Shown here: piece by piece, positions 1 to 7,084 of the stretch
Position numbering within the stretch: position 1 is the first letter of the stretch
Layout of the letters: every line of letters starts with the position of its first letter
Assembly (NCBI GenBank): GCA_946887295.1
Contig: CAMPKP010000133.1
Coordinates: 1 to 9,843 of the forward strand
Length of the DNA: 9,843 bases
DNA from: an uncultured Gemmatimonadota bacterium
Lineage (GTDB): Bacteria; Gemmatimonadota; Gemmatimonadetes; Gemmatimonadales; GWC2-71-9
Direction: 5' to 3'
Program-made: the position numbers and the translations under genes
Notes under the pieces: model-generated
Seen by the model: only the letters and a program-made list of their open reading frames with translations
Database searches by the model: none
What the model was told of the DNA's origin: nothing

Positions 1-84
1 TTCCGACTCATCCTGAGGCACGGCGGGAGGGTGGGGATTCGAGTAGGAGACGCCCCGACCCGCCGCTGGACCACACCGAAAAGG
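1..84. other. Short edge region downstream of the amidase gene; no gene established
   Basis: This is the stretch after the amidase stop codon, up to the window edge. No convincing hairpin plus T-run terminator is visible. On the minus strand an ATG at 11..9, preceded directly by CAGG, could begin another gene (Met-Ser-Arg...), and a GTG lies slightly upstream in another frame, but only three or so codons fit in the window. A T-loop-like string (TCGAAT) occurs on the minus strand, but it has no matching stem, so it is not called as a tRNA. Confidence 0.3.
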
Positions 85-2082
85 CTAGGGCTCGAGGGCT
101 CGATCGCGCAAGAAGCGACGGACTCCGTCCACCACCGCCCGGGCGTAGAGTCGCTGCCCCGCGGGAGCGCGCAGCGCCGCCTCCTGCTCGGGGACGATCA
201 CGAACAGGCCTTCGGTCAGCACCGAGGGCATCCACGTCGTCCGGACCAGCGCCAGGTCACCCCGGCCGATTCCGAGGTCGCGGACTCCGAGCCGGCGCAC
301 CAGCTCCTCCTGCACCGCCCTCGCGAGCGGCGCGCTTCGGGGCTGGTTGTAGTAGACGCTGGCCCCGTTGTTGGTGAAGGGATTCACCCCGTCGGGCAGC
401 GCGTTGTTGTGAATGGAGATCAGGAGATCGGCGCCGGACCGCTGGGCCAGATCCACCCGGGGCCAGAGCTCGAGGTCCACGTCCGCGGTGCGGGTCATGA
501 ACACCCGCGCGCCCTCCCGCTCCAGCAGCCGCTTCACCTCCAGAGCGATAGCGAGGTTCGCTTCGGCCTCGCGGAGGCCGGTGGGGCCGCTGGCCCCGCC
601 GGGCGGATGGCCCGGGTCCACCGCGATGAGCCGGCCCTTCAGCGAGCCGCCCCGGTCCAGGTGCGGGGGGCGCCGCACGTCGAGCAGCAGGTCGCCCCGC
701 TCCCAGCGGGCATCATAGCCCCAGAGACGCTGCCCCAGCTCGAGCGTCAGAGTCACCTCGTTGCGATCGTCCTGGACCCAGGCGACCCGCCGCACCAGCG
801 TGTCGTGCGCGCCGTACTGAATCCAGTTGACGTCGCCGAGCGCGTCGTAGAGCCGAAGGGTGAGGCCGCGCTCGGTCTCGGTCACCTTGAACGGCACCCG
901 ATGGCTCAGCGGGATCCGCAGCCGGACGCGATCGGGCATCGGTGTCAGCCGCACCGATCCCACCACGGCCGGCACGGCGGTGAGGCCCGGCACGGGCCGC
1001 GCCTCGGCCGCGGAGATCCAGGCCTCGGCCTCCGGGGCGAGGCGCAGCCGGAGATCGCCGTTGAACCGGCCGCTCACCCGGGCGCGGGTCCCCTTGGGGA
1101 AGAACCAGTGGTAGGTCCCGCCCGGCACCGCGCGCGCCACGCTGATGCCGTCGGTGCCGCCGGTCCCGGTCGTGTCGTCGTCGAGCTCGGCGACCAGAGG
1201 AAGCGTGTCGAGCAGGCCGAGCTGCAGGGGCCAGCGCGCGCGCACCGTGTCGCCACCCCGGATCGCTTCGACGACGCCCCAGGCCACTGAGTCGGGCAGC
1301 AGGCCCGCCGCGACCGGCGGACTCCACGGGCTCGGCAGGACCGGGCCGGGACTGGGGCCGACCGCGCGGCCGCGCAGCACGCCCACGTAGCGGTCGCGGC
1401 GCACCGGTGAGACCAGGTTGGCGGTGTCGCGGTCGAAGACGCGGATCGCCTCGGGGACCTCCTCCAGACGCGACTCGGGGAGCAGCGGAACCAGGGAGCC
1501 GTCGGGAAGGCGCAGGCGGACCTGGGCCCCTTCGCCGGCCCGGACCGAGAGCGTCACATACTCCCCAGCCGGCCACCAGACCCTGCCACGCGGAGCGAGC
1601 GAAGCGGAGTCGAGCCACAGCTCGGGGCCGCGCGGCGGCTCCCAGCCGGCCCGCCGCATCGTATAGTCGAGCGCCGCCGAGTCGGTGGCGGTGCGCGCGG
1701 TGATGATGAATCGCATCAGGGTGTCAGGGGGGAGCGGAACCCAGGCCAGCCACGCGCCGTTGGGCCACACCCGCACCGGGTGCCCGTTGATCGTCAGCCG
1801 CGCCGCCCCGGTCCCGGTGGAGCCGAGCAGGAAGCTGGAATCGCGGGCGCGGACCACGGCGTCGGGCGCCGGATAGACGACCCGGAGATCGAGCGGGCCG
1901 CGCACGACCGGGACCGCAGGGAGGCCGAAGGCGGTTTCGCCAAGGTCAGGCTCGGTTGCATCGGGGGCGCCGGCGGGCGCGGCCGCGGCCGGCTGGGCGG
2001 CGGGCGGCGAGCCGGGGGAGCCGGCGCACGCCGCGAGCCCCAGCAGCAGGGCGAGCGCGCTCGGGCGTCGAGCGAAAACCAT
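85..2082 (-). CDS. Lipoprotein N-acetylmuramoyl-L-alanine amidase (Amidase_3 family) with long N-terminal region
   Basis: This is a zinc amidase that cuts the bond between MurNAc and the L-Ala of the stem peptide in peptidoglycan. It is predicted to act in the periplasm, tethered by lipid. With the start at 2082 the protein has 665 residues: Arg-Arg, a hydrophobic stretch, then lipobox LAAC with Cys19. Upstream in-frame ATGs at 2097 and 2106 would only lengthen the n-region, and none has a clear Shine-Dalgarno. The catalytic domain covers about residues 486-661. It holds VDPGH (His492), LREAEANL (Glu505), SIHNNA (His558) and SVLTEG (Glu624), matching the three zinc ligands and the catalytic Glu of the family. 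The loop between His558 and Glu624 is short, so the autoinhibitory helix of E. coli AmiA/B/C appears absent. The preceding ~460 residues look beta-rich: an Ig-like section near 65-130 and a possible AMIN-like section near 375-470, both weak calls. It is divergent from the phosphatase gene. Confidence 0.93.
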   Translation of the reverse strand: MVFARRPSALALLLGLAACAGSPGSPPAAQPAAAAPAGAPDATEPDLGETAFGLPAVPVVRGPLDLRVVYPAPDAVVRARDSSFLLGSTGTGAARLTINGHPVRVWPNGAWLAWVPLPPDTLMRFIITARTATDSAALDYTMRRAGWEPPRGPELWLDSASLAPRGRVWWPAGEYVTLSVRAGEGAQVRLRLPDGSLVPLLPESRLEEVPEAIRVFDRDTANLVSPVRRDRYVGVLRGRAVGPSPGPVLPSPWSPPVAAGLLPDSVAWGVVEAIRGGDTVRARWPLQLGLLDTLPLVAELDDDTTGTGGTDGISVARAVPGGTYHWFFPKGTRARVSGRFNGDLRLRLAPEAEAWISAAEARPVPGLTAVPAVVGSVRLTPMPDRVRLRIPLSHRVPFKVTETERGLTLRLYDALGDVNWIQYGAHDTLVRRVAWVQDDRNEVTLTLELGQRLWGYDARWERGDLLLDVRRPPHLDRGGSLKGRLIAVDPGHPPGGASGPTGLREAEANLAIALEVKRLLEREGARVFMTRTADVDLELWPRVDLAQRSGADLLISIHNNALPDGVNPFTNNGASVYYNQPRSAPLARAVQEELVRRLGVRDLGIGRGDLALVRTTWMPSVLTEGLFVIVPEQEAALRAPAGQRLYARAVVDGVRRFLRDRALEP

Positions 2083-2125
2083 GGTTGCAAGGTACATATT
2101 GGCCATAACTTACACCATGCGGACG

Positions 2126-2154
2126 TTGACGCTCTTGGGGCCCCCCCGTAAATT
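2126..2154 (+). promoter_or_regulatory. Sigma-70-like promoter for the PP2C-permease unit
   Basis: TTGACG at 2126-2131 matches the -35 consensus at five of six bases. TAAATT at 2149-2154 is a plausible -10, and the spacer is exactly 17 bp. The predicted transcript start is near 2161, about 110 nt before the phosphatase start codon. The spacer contains GGGG followed by seven C residues. The -10 lies inside a short inverted repeat (CCCCG at 2144-2148, CGGGG at 2155-2159). The -35/-10 match is seen directly; use as a promoter is inferred. Confidence 0.6.
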
Positions 2155-2173
2155 CGGGGCACCTCACCAAGGA

Positions 2174-2275
2174 ATGAAAACTCTGGAGGGCCTCACGCGA
2201 GTGACTCTCGCCGTCGCCAGCCGCAGCACCGCAGACGGTCTCGAGAGGCGTCGCTCTCCCGTGGGGCGCGCGTGA
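2174..2275 (+). CDS. Possible 33-codon upstream ORF overlapping the PP2C start (uncertain)
   Basis: An ATG at 2174, directly preceded by AAGG, opens a 33-codon frame (MKTLEGLTRV...). Its TGA at 2273-2275 overlaps the GTG start of the phosphatase as GTGA. Such overlaps often mark translational coupling, and the ORF lies wholly within the predicted transcript. Against it: the Shine-Dalgarno-like bases touch the start codon, the peptide has no recognisable family, hydrophobic segment or run of one amino acid typical of attenuators, and short open frames are common at this GC. It could simply be the untranslated leader. Confidence 0.22.
   Translation: MKTLEGLTRVTLAVASRSTADGLERRRSPVGRA
2197..2258 (+). 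other. Two small inverted repeats in the PP2C leader
   Basis: GCGAG-TGACT-CTCGC (2197-2211) and GAGAG-GCGTCG-CTCTC (2243-2258) are perfect 5-bp stems in the predicted 5' leader; GAGGGCCTC at 2186-2194 is a further small palindrome. The second stem ends 13 nt before the GTG start and just before a GGGG ribosome-site candidate (2263-2266). They could shape access to the start codon, but stems this short also arise by chance in GC-rich DNA. Confidence 0.3.
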
Positions 2276-3315
2276 GCATGGCCCCGGTGCGTGTGTCCGT
2301 CTTCGGCAAGACCGATCTGGGACTCACCCGCGAGCACAACGAGGACACCTTCCTCGTCGCGGATCTCAGCACGGGCAACGCCAGCCTGCATCCCGACGTG
2401 CGGGATCACGAGGTGGGGCCCCGCGGCTCGCTCTTCATGGTGGCCGACGGCATGGGCGGCGCCGCCGCCGGCGAGCTCGCCAGCGCCATGGCGGCCGACA
2501 TCATCTATCGCCATCTCTCCACCGCCTGGACCGGCGACCCCGAGGTCTCCGCCAGCCGCTTCGCCTTCCGCATGAAGGAGGCGCTGGAGCTCGCAAACCA
2601 GCAGATCTACGCCTACGCCCGGGAGCATCCCGACGTGCGGGGGATGGGCACGACCGTCACGGCCGCGGGCATCTTCGGCGACGAGCTCTACCTCGCCCAG
2701 ATCGGTGACAGCCGGGGGTATCTGATCCGCAACGGCGTCACCTTCCAGCTCACCAGGGACCAGTCGCTCACCCAGCGGCTGGTGGACGCCGGCGAGCTGA
2801 CCGAGGAGGAAGCGGAGCAGAGCGAGCGCAGGAACATCATTCTCCAGGCACTGGGCCCCGACCCGAGGATCAAGGTGGACCTGAGCCACCAGAAGCTCCG
2901 GCGAGGCGATACGCTCATCCTCTGCTCCGACGGGCTCTCGGGTGTGGTGAAGCGGGACGAGTTCGCACAGATGGCGGTGCAGAGCGAGGACCTGGCGTCG
3001 CTCTGCAGCGCGCTGATCGACCTCGCCAACGATCGCGGGGGTCCCGACAACGTGACCGTGGTGGCGGCGAGGTTCGACGGTGAAGGCCTGCCCGGGCCCG
3101 ACTCCGCGGACGGTGCGGGCTACCAGGTGTACCACGTTTCGGGCGAGGAGGCCACCGACGCGATGCCGGTCGTACAGGCTGCGCGCCCCATACCCCCGCC
3201 GCCGCATCAGGCTGCGGCCGCCGGCCCGCCCCGGCCGGCGCGACGCGCCAGCGACCTGGTGGTGCTCGCCGCGCTGATCCTGCTCATCGCGCTGATCCTC
3301 AGCGCGCTCCTCTGA
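2272..3315 (+). CDS. PP2C-family (PPM) Ser/Thr protein phosphatase with C-terminal membrane anchor
   Basis: This is a metal-dependent phosphatase that removes phosphate from Ser/Thr residues, typically opposing Hanks-type kinases (Stp/PrpC group). The 347-residue protein has the family motifs in order: REHNEDTF (Asp25), VADGMGG (Asp59), MGTTV (125-129), IGDSR (Asp146), CSDGL (Asp220) and GGPDN (Asp259), so the metal-binding acidic residues are present and it should be active. The catalytic domain spans about 5-270. A proline/alanine-rich linker follows, and a hydrophobic helix at about 328-347 ends the protein as a tail anchor; no extracellular domain follows it, so the catalytic part should face the cytoplasm. 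GTG 2272 was chosen because GGGG lies 5 nt upstream; ATG 2278 is the alternative and removes two residues. The permease gene begins 7 nt after its stop, implying co-transcription. No kinase gene is in the window. Confidence 0.93.
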   Translation: MSMAPVRVSVFGKTDLGLTREHNEDTFLVADLSTGNASLHPDVRDHEVGPRGSLFMVADGMGGAAAGELASAMAADIIYRHLSTAWTGDPEVSASRFAFRMKEALELANQQIYAYAREHPDVRGMGTTVTAAGIFGDELYLAQIGDSRGYLIRNGVTFQLTRDQSLTQRLVDAGELTEEEAEQSERRNIILQALGPDPRIKVDLSHQKLRRGDTLILCSDGLSGVVKRDEFAQMAVQSEDLASLCSALIDLANDRGGPDNVTVVAARFDGEGLPGPDSADGAGYQVYHVSGEEATDAMPVVQAARPIPPPPHQAAAAGPPRPARRASDLVVLAALILLIALILSALL

Positions 3316-3322
3316 CCCCAGG

Positions 3323-4537
3323 GTGACAGTCGCAGAGCGGGAGCGTCCCGGTCCCGCCGTCGCCGCGCCGCTTCGAAGCCGGCTCGCCTGGATCGTCATC
3401 CTCTCGGTCGCGTCCGGCTTTCCCTTCGGCCTCTTCAACGATCTGATCCCGGTCTACCTCCGCTCCACCGGCGCGAGCCTCTCGGAGATCGGACTGCTGA
3501 GCACCCTGGCGCTTCCGTGGGCCCTCAAGTTCCTCTGGGCGCCGGCGGTGGACCGGCTCGGCACCCGGCGCCGCTGGATCGCCGGGACCCAGATCGGGCT
3601 CGCCGTCACGCTCGCGCTCATCGCCACGGGCGGCGCCTCGGCAGGTCCGGGGTTCTTCGTGCTGCTCCTCACCTTCGTGGCGCTGTCGGCCACGCAGGAC
3701 ATCGCGGTGGACGGGTACACCATCGAGATCATGGACCGGAGCGAGCTGGGGCCGGCCAACGGCACGCGGGTGATGGGCTACCGGATCGGCATGATCGTGG
3801 CCGGCGGGGTGCTGGTCGCGGCCTCGGGCCGACTGGGCTGGACCGCGGTCTTCCTCGCCGGCGCGGCATTCTACGCGCTCACGGCGATGCTCACCGGGGC
3901 GATGCCGGAGGCGAAGCGAGAGCACGACCCGCACGAGTCGTGGATCGAGCCGCTGCGCGAGCTCCTGTCGCGCCCCGAGATCGTGGTGGCCGCGCTGTTC
4001 GTGCTCACCTTCAAGCTGGGCGATCTCGCGCTCACCCCGATGGTGAAGCCGTTCTGGGTGGACAGCGGGTACACGGTCCAGCAGATCGGCTGGGTGCAGA
4101 CGACGCTCGGGGTGGGCGCGTCCATCGTGGGCGCGCTGCTCGGCGGCGAGGTGATCCGCCGGCTCGGCGCCTTCAAGGCGCTCTGGGTGCTGGGCCTGGT
4201 GCAGGCGCTCTCCAACCTCACCTACTGGGCCGCGGCGGTCGCGGGCGCGACGGTGCCGCTGATGTACTCCGCGGCGATCGTCGAGCAGTTCACCGCGGGG
4301 CTGGGCACCGCGGCGTTCCTCACCTTCCTGATGACCCTGTCGTCGCGGAAGTACGCGGCCACCCAGTTCGCGCTCCTGACGGCGCTCTACCGGGTGGGCG
4401 GGATCGCCGCGGGCGCGGTGTCGGGGATCCTGGCCCAGCGGATGGGATACGCGTCCTACTTTCTCCTCACCTTCGGTCTCGCCCTGCCCGCCTTCGCGCT
4501 GCTGCCCTGGGTCAAGGACGCGGCGGCGAAGGACTGA
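3323..4537 (+). CDS. ampG: AmpG-like MFS permease (anhydro-muropeptide uptake)
   Basis: This is a major facilitator of the AmpG/PAT group, which in Gram-negatives brings GlcNAc-anhydroMurNAc peptides into the cytoplasm by proton symport. The 404-residue protein is hydrophobic throughout, compatible with about 12 transmembrane helices; E. coli AmpG is longer (491 residues, two extra helices). Diagnostic segments are LPWALKFLWAPAVDR (64-78) after the second helix and ATQDIAVDGYTIE (123-135). A charged central loop (about 195-217) separates the halves. The start is GTG 3323, the first available in this frame; no well-placed Shine-Dalgarno is seen, and coupling to the phosphatase is likely. Acetyl-CoA or siderophore transporters of the PAT group share these motifs, but the neighbouring nagZ, anmK and murQ make muropeptides the best substrate guess. 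The 3' end overlaps nagZ, transcribed in the opposite direction. Confidence 0.85.
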   Translation: MTVAERERPGPAVAAPLRSRLAWIVILSVASGFPFGLFNDLIPVYLRSTGASLSEIGLLSTLALPWALKFLWAPAVDRLGTRRRWIAGTQIGLAVTLALIATGGASAGPGFFVLLLTFVALSATQDIAVDGYTIEIMDRSELGPANGTRVMGYRIGMIVAGGVLVAASGRLGWTAVFLAGAAFYALTAMLTGAMPEAKREHDPHESWIEPLRELLSRPEIVVAALFVLTFKLGDLALTPMVKPFWVDSGYTVQQIGWVQTTLGVGASIVGALLGGEVIRRLGAFKALWVLGLVQALSNLTYWAAAVAGATVPLMYSAAIVEQFTAGLGTAAFLTFLMTLSSRKYAATQFALLTALYRVGGIAAGAVSGILAQRMGYASYFLLTFGLALPAFALLPWVKDAAAKD

Positions 4538-5963
4538 GCCGCGACCGTATCCATCGGGCGACCGCCTCCTGCATCAGGCGCTGGCGGTGCCACGCGAGCA
4601 GCACGGGGGAGTCGCTCGGAATCGCCTCGACCAGCCTGGGATGGCCGAAGAGCACGATCAGATCGGCATCGGACGCGCGGCCGGCGAGCGCCTCGAGCGA
4701 GGCCGCGCCGAAGCCGGCCCTTCCCTTCCAGGCGCGCGGCTCGGCGAAGACCAGGACCACGCGCGAGCCGCCGGTATAGCGATCCGCCAGCTCGGGGCCC
4801 AGCGCCTTCACGGCGTAGTCGGTCGGACCGGGCGGGTAGGGCCCGCCGACGTCGTCGTCCACCACCACCAGGTCGAGCGGGCCGGTGAGACGGGGCGCGT
4901 CTCCCCGCACCATGCCCTGCTGGAGCAAAGCGTCGGCGAGGGCGTCCGCCGAGTCGAAGGGACCTCGCCGCACCGGCGGCGTGGATCGCGTGGCGAACGC
5001 GACCGCACGCTCGTAGCGGCGCAGCGCCTCCTCGATTCGCGGCCGGGCCAGCGCCCCCGTCTCCACCGCGCTCACCACCGCGTCCCGCACCCGTCTGGGG
5101 TCCTTCGGGTAGAGGAGCAGGTCCACACCCGACTGCAGGGCCTCCACCGCCGCGTCGGACTCGCGGCGGCCGACCAGCGCCCCGTCCATGATGAGCGCGT
5201 CGGTCACCACCAGACCGTCGAAGCCGAGCGAGCGCCGGAGCCCATCCATGATCTTTCGCGAGAGGGTCGCGGGGAGGCCGGAGGGATCGAGCCCCGGGTA
5301 GGCGACGTGGGCCGTCATCATGGACGCGACGCCGCACTCCGCCGCGACGGCGAACGGCACGAGGTCGCTCCCGGCCAGCAGCTCCTCCTCCGCGTCCACG
5401 GCCGGCAGCGTGATGTGCGAATCCGTCGTGGTGCGGCCGTGGCCGGGGTAGTGCTTGGCGCACGCCAGCGCGCCCGCGCCCTGGCATCCCTCGATCCAGT
5501 TGCGGACCAGGGTGGCCACCCGCTGGGGATCGTGCCCGAACGCGCGAGTCTGGACGATGGGATTCTCCGGCAGCACGTCGAGATCGGCGACGGGCGCGAA
5601 CACCCAGTTGATCCCGACCGCCCGCGCCTCCTGCGCGGTCACGGCCCCGGCCCACCGGGCGACGCCGGCGTCACCCATGGCGGCGAGCGCGAGCGGCGGC
5701 GGGAACTCGGTGAGGCCTTCCACCTGCTGTCCCGCGCCCCGCTCGAGATCGGAGGCGAGGAGCAGGGGCCGCTCGGCGCGCCGCAGGAGATCGGTCGTGA
5801 GCCGGCGCACGCTCTCGGCGTTGCCGCCGAAGATGATGAATCCGCCGACGCCCAGGTCGAGCGCGTCGGCGATCGCGCCCGCCTCGCGGGCGAAGGTGCC
5901 CTCGGGGCTCGCACGGAGCGCGGGCAGGATCAGGCGGCCGGGATCGAGCGCCTCGGCCGTCAT
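4512..5963 (-). CDS. nagZ: Beta-N-acetylglucosaminidase, glycoside hydrolase family 3
   Basis: NagZ removes the non-reducing GlcNAc from GlcNAc-anhydroMurNAc (with or without peptide) in the cytoplasm. The 483-residue protein carries the NagZ-specific loop AKHYPGHGRTTTDSH, with the Asp181/His183 acid-base dyad that distinguishes NagZ from other GH3 enzymes, and the nucleophile Asp255 in VVTDALIMDGA. Other matches are SDLERGAGQQ (71-80) and the TRAFG arginine (140). After the catalytic barrel (about 1-325) there is a second alpha/beta domain (about 362-475), as in Bacillus subtilis NagZ; E. coli NagZ is a single domain of about 341 residues. No signal peptide is seen, so it is cytosolic. The ATG (5963) overlaps the anmK stop as ATGA and lacks a Shine-Dalgarno, suggesting translational coupling. 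It is the last gene of the murQ-anmK-nagZ operon, and its 3' end overlaps the permease gene by 26 bp. Confidence 0.94.
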   Translation of the reverse strand: MTAEALDPGRLILPALRASPEGTFAREAGAIADALDLGVGGFIIFGGNAESVRRLTTDLLRRAERPLLLASDLERGAGQQVEGLTEFPPPLALAAMGDAGVARWAGAVTAQEARAVGINWVFAPVADLDVLPENPIVQTRAFGHDPQRVATLVRNWIEGCQGAGALACAKHYPGHGRTTTDSHITLPAVDAEEELLAGSDLVPFAVAAECGVASMMTAHVAYPGLDPSGLPATLSRKIMDGLRRSLGFDGLVVTDALIMDGALVGRRESDAAVEALQSGVDLLLYPKDPRRVRDAVVSAVETGALARPRIEEALRRYERAVAFATRSTPPVRRGPFDSADALADALLQQGMVRGDAPRLTGPLDLVVVDDDVGGPYPPGPTDYAVKALGPELADRYTGGSRVVLVFAEPRAWKGRAGFGAASLEALAGRASDADLIVLFGHPRLVEAIPSDSPVLLAWHRQRLMQEAVARWIRSRLSPSPPRP

Positions 5964-7084
5964 GCCGGCGTGACCGCGCCGAGCACCCTGGACCCCGAGG
6001 CGCCGGTAGCCGCGGGAACGTTGCCCGGCTGGCCATGGAGCGTGAGGTAGCCCAGCAGCGCGAAGGCGACCGCTTCCTTCGCGTCGCCCGGAAAAAAGAG
6101 CTCGTCGAACGCGCGGAGCGGATGCCGGCCGGGCAGCGCGTCGAGCGCGCGGCCGAGCGCCGCCATCAGCCCGGGATGATGGCAGCCCCCGCCGGAGGCC
6201 ACGACTTCGGCTTCACCCGGGATCCAGCGGCCGACCGCGGCCGCCACGCTGCGTGCGGTGAGCTCCACGGCCGTCGCCACGCCGTCGAAGCCCGGCACCC
6301 GGCGGTGCAGCTCGGCGGCGTACTGGTCGCCGAATCGCTCGCGGCCGGTGCTCTTGGGCGGCGGAGCGGCGAAGTAGGGATCGGCGAGCAGCTCGGTCAG
6401 CACCGCCTCGTCCGGGGTGCCCTGCGCCGCCAGCCGGCCGTCGCGATCGTAGGAGCGGCGCCGGTCCACCAGCCGGGCCACGCCGTCGATGATCGCGACG
6501 CCCGGCCCGGTGTCGAACGCGAGCACGCCCTCCTCCTGCGCGCGCCGGACGACGTAGGTGAGGTTCGCCATCCCGCCGAGATTGAGCAGCACGCGCGGAT
6601 GATCGGGCGCGGCGAAGAGGAGCACGTCGGCCATGGGCACCAGCGGCGCGCCCTGCCCGCCCGCGGCCACGTCGCGCGGCCTGAACCCGCTCACCACCTT
6701 GACGCCGAACCGCTCGGCGAGAATGGCGGGCTCGCCGAGCTGCCAGGTGACGGCCGGCGGCTCGTGCCAGACGGTCTGGCCGGGAAACGCGATGAAGGTC
6801 AGGTCGGAGGCGGGGGTCCGCGCCTGAGCCAGCAGGATCTGGACTGCATCCGCGGCCCACTCCGCGATGCGGACATGGAGCCGCGCGAGCGCCGCCGGCC
6901 CCGTGGCGGCGCCGGGATCGAGCGCGCCGCGCAGCTCGGCGCGCTCGGCGTCGTCGTAGGCGCGGGTGACGAAGTCGAGCAGCGTCGCGTGGAGCGGGCT
7001 GTCGATGCGGACGAGGGCGGCGTCCACTCCATCGAGCGAGGTGCCCGACATGAGTCCTACGCCGAGCATGGGGCGCTCGGTCAT
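5960..7084 (-). CDS. anmK: Anhydro-N-acetylmuramic acid kinase
   Basis: AnmK opens the 1,6-anhydro ring of anhydroMurNAc and phosphorylates it with ATP, giving MurNAc-6-phosphate, the substrate of MurQ encoded just upstream. The 374-residue length is normal for the family. Motifs in order: GLMSGTSLDGVDAAL (9-23, nucleotide binding), GQTVWH (102-107), FRPRDVAAGGQGAPLVP (134-150; Asp138 aligns with the catalytic Asp), LNLGGMANLT (167-176), FDTGPG (190-195), KSTGRERF (244-251), SGGGCHHPGLM and KEAVAFALLGY near the end. ATG 7084 was chosen because it overlaps the murQ TGA as ATGA, has GAGGA 4 nt upstream, and places the first motif where the family has it; the open frame runs further upstream, but that part is antiparallel-free read-through of murQ in another frame. 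Two small departures are the Val after FDTGPG, where Asn is usual, and His in place of the usual Asn in the GGG-x-H-N motif. Confidence 0.95.
   Translation of the reverse strand: MTERPMLGVGLMSGTSLDGVDAALVRIDSPLHATLLDFVTRAYDDAERAELRGALDPGAATGPAALARLHVRIAEWAADAVQILLAQARTPASDLTFIAFPGQTVWHEPPAVTWQLGEPAILAERFGVKVVSGFRPRDVAAGGQGAPLVPMADVLLFAAPDHPRVLLNLGGMANLTYVVRRAQEEGVLAFDTGPGVAIIDGVARLVDRRRSYDRDGRLAAQGTPDEAVLTELLADPYFAAPPPKSTGRERFGDQYAAELHRRVPGFDGVATAVELTARSVAAAVGRWIPGEAEVVASGGGCHHPGLMAALGRALDALPGRHPLRAFDELFFPGDAKEAVAFALLGYLTLHGQPGNVPAATGASGSRVLGAVTPA

Larger units (their letters stand above)
2083..2271. other. Divergent intergenic region between amidase and PP2C genes
   Basis: These 189 bp separate two divergent genes. 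The part next to the amidase (about 2085-2115) is distinctly AT-richer than its surroundings and should hold the minus-strand promoter; TAAGTT (minus, 2112..2107) and TATGTA-like words occur there, but no -35 partner at a proper distance is seen. The centre carries the plus-strand promoter. The remainder is a leader of about 110 nt with small inverted repeats before the phosphatase start. Confidence 0.6.

Noticed and set aside
20..60. tRNA-like T-loop string (TCGAAT) on the minus strand
   Set aside because: The flanking bases do not form a T stem, and no acceptor or anticodon arms can be drawn.
31..1290. Long plus-strand open frames opposite the amidase gene
   Set aside because: They are antisense to a gene with full family motifs, are rich in Arg/Gly/Pro/His with no motif, and arise from the high GC content.
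2164..3438. 424-codon minus-strand frame opposite the phosphatase
   Set aside because: The plus strand encodes every PP2C motif in order; the opposite frame is low-complexity and shows no recognisable domain.
4587..6050. 487-codon plus-strand frame opposite nagZ
   Set aside because: NagZ on the minus strand has its catalytic dyad and nucleophile; the plus frame is compositional.
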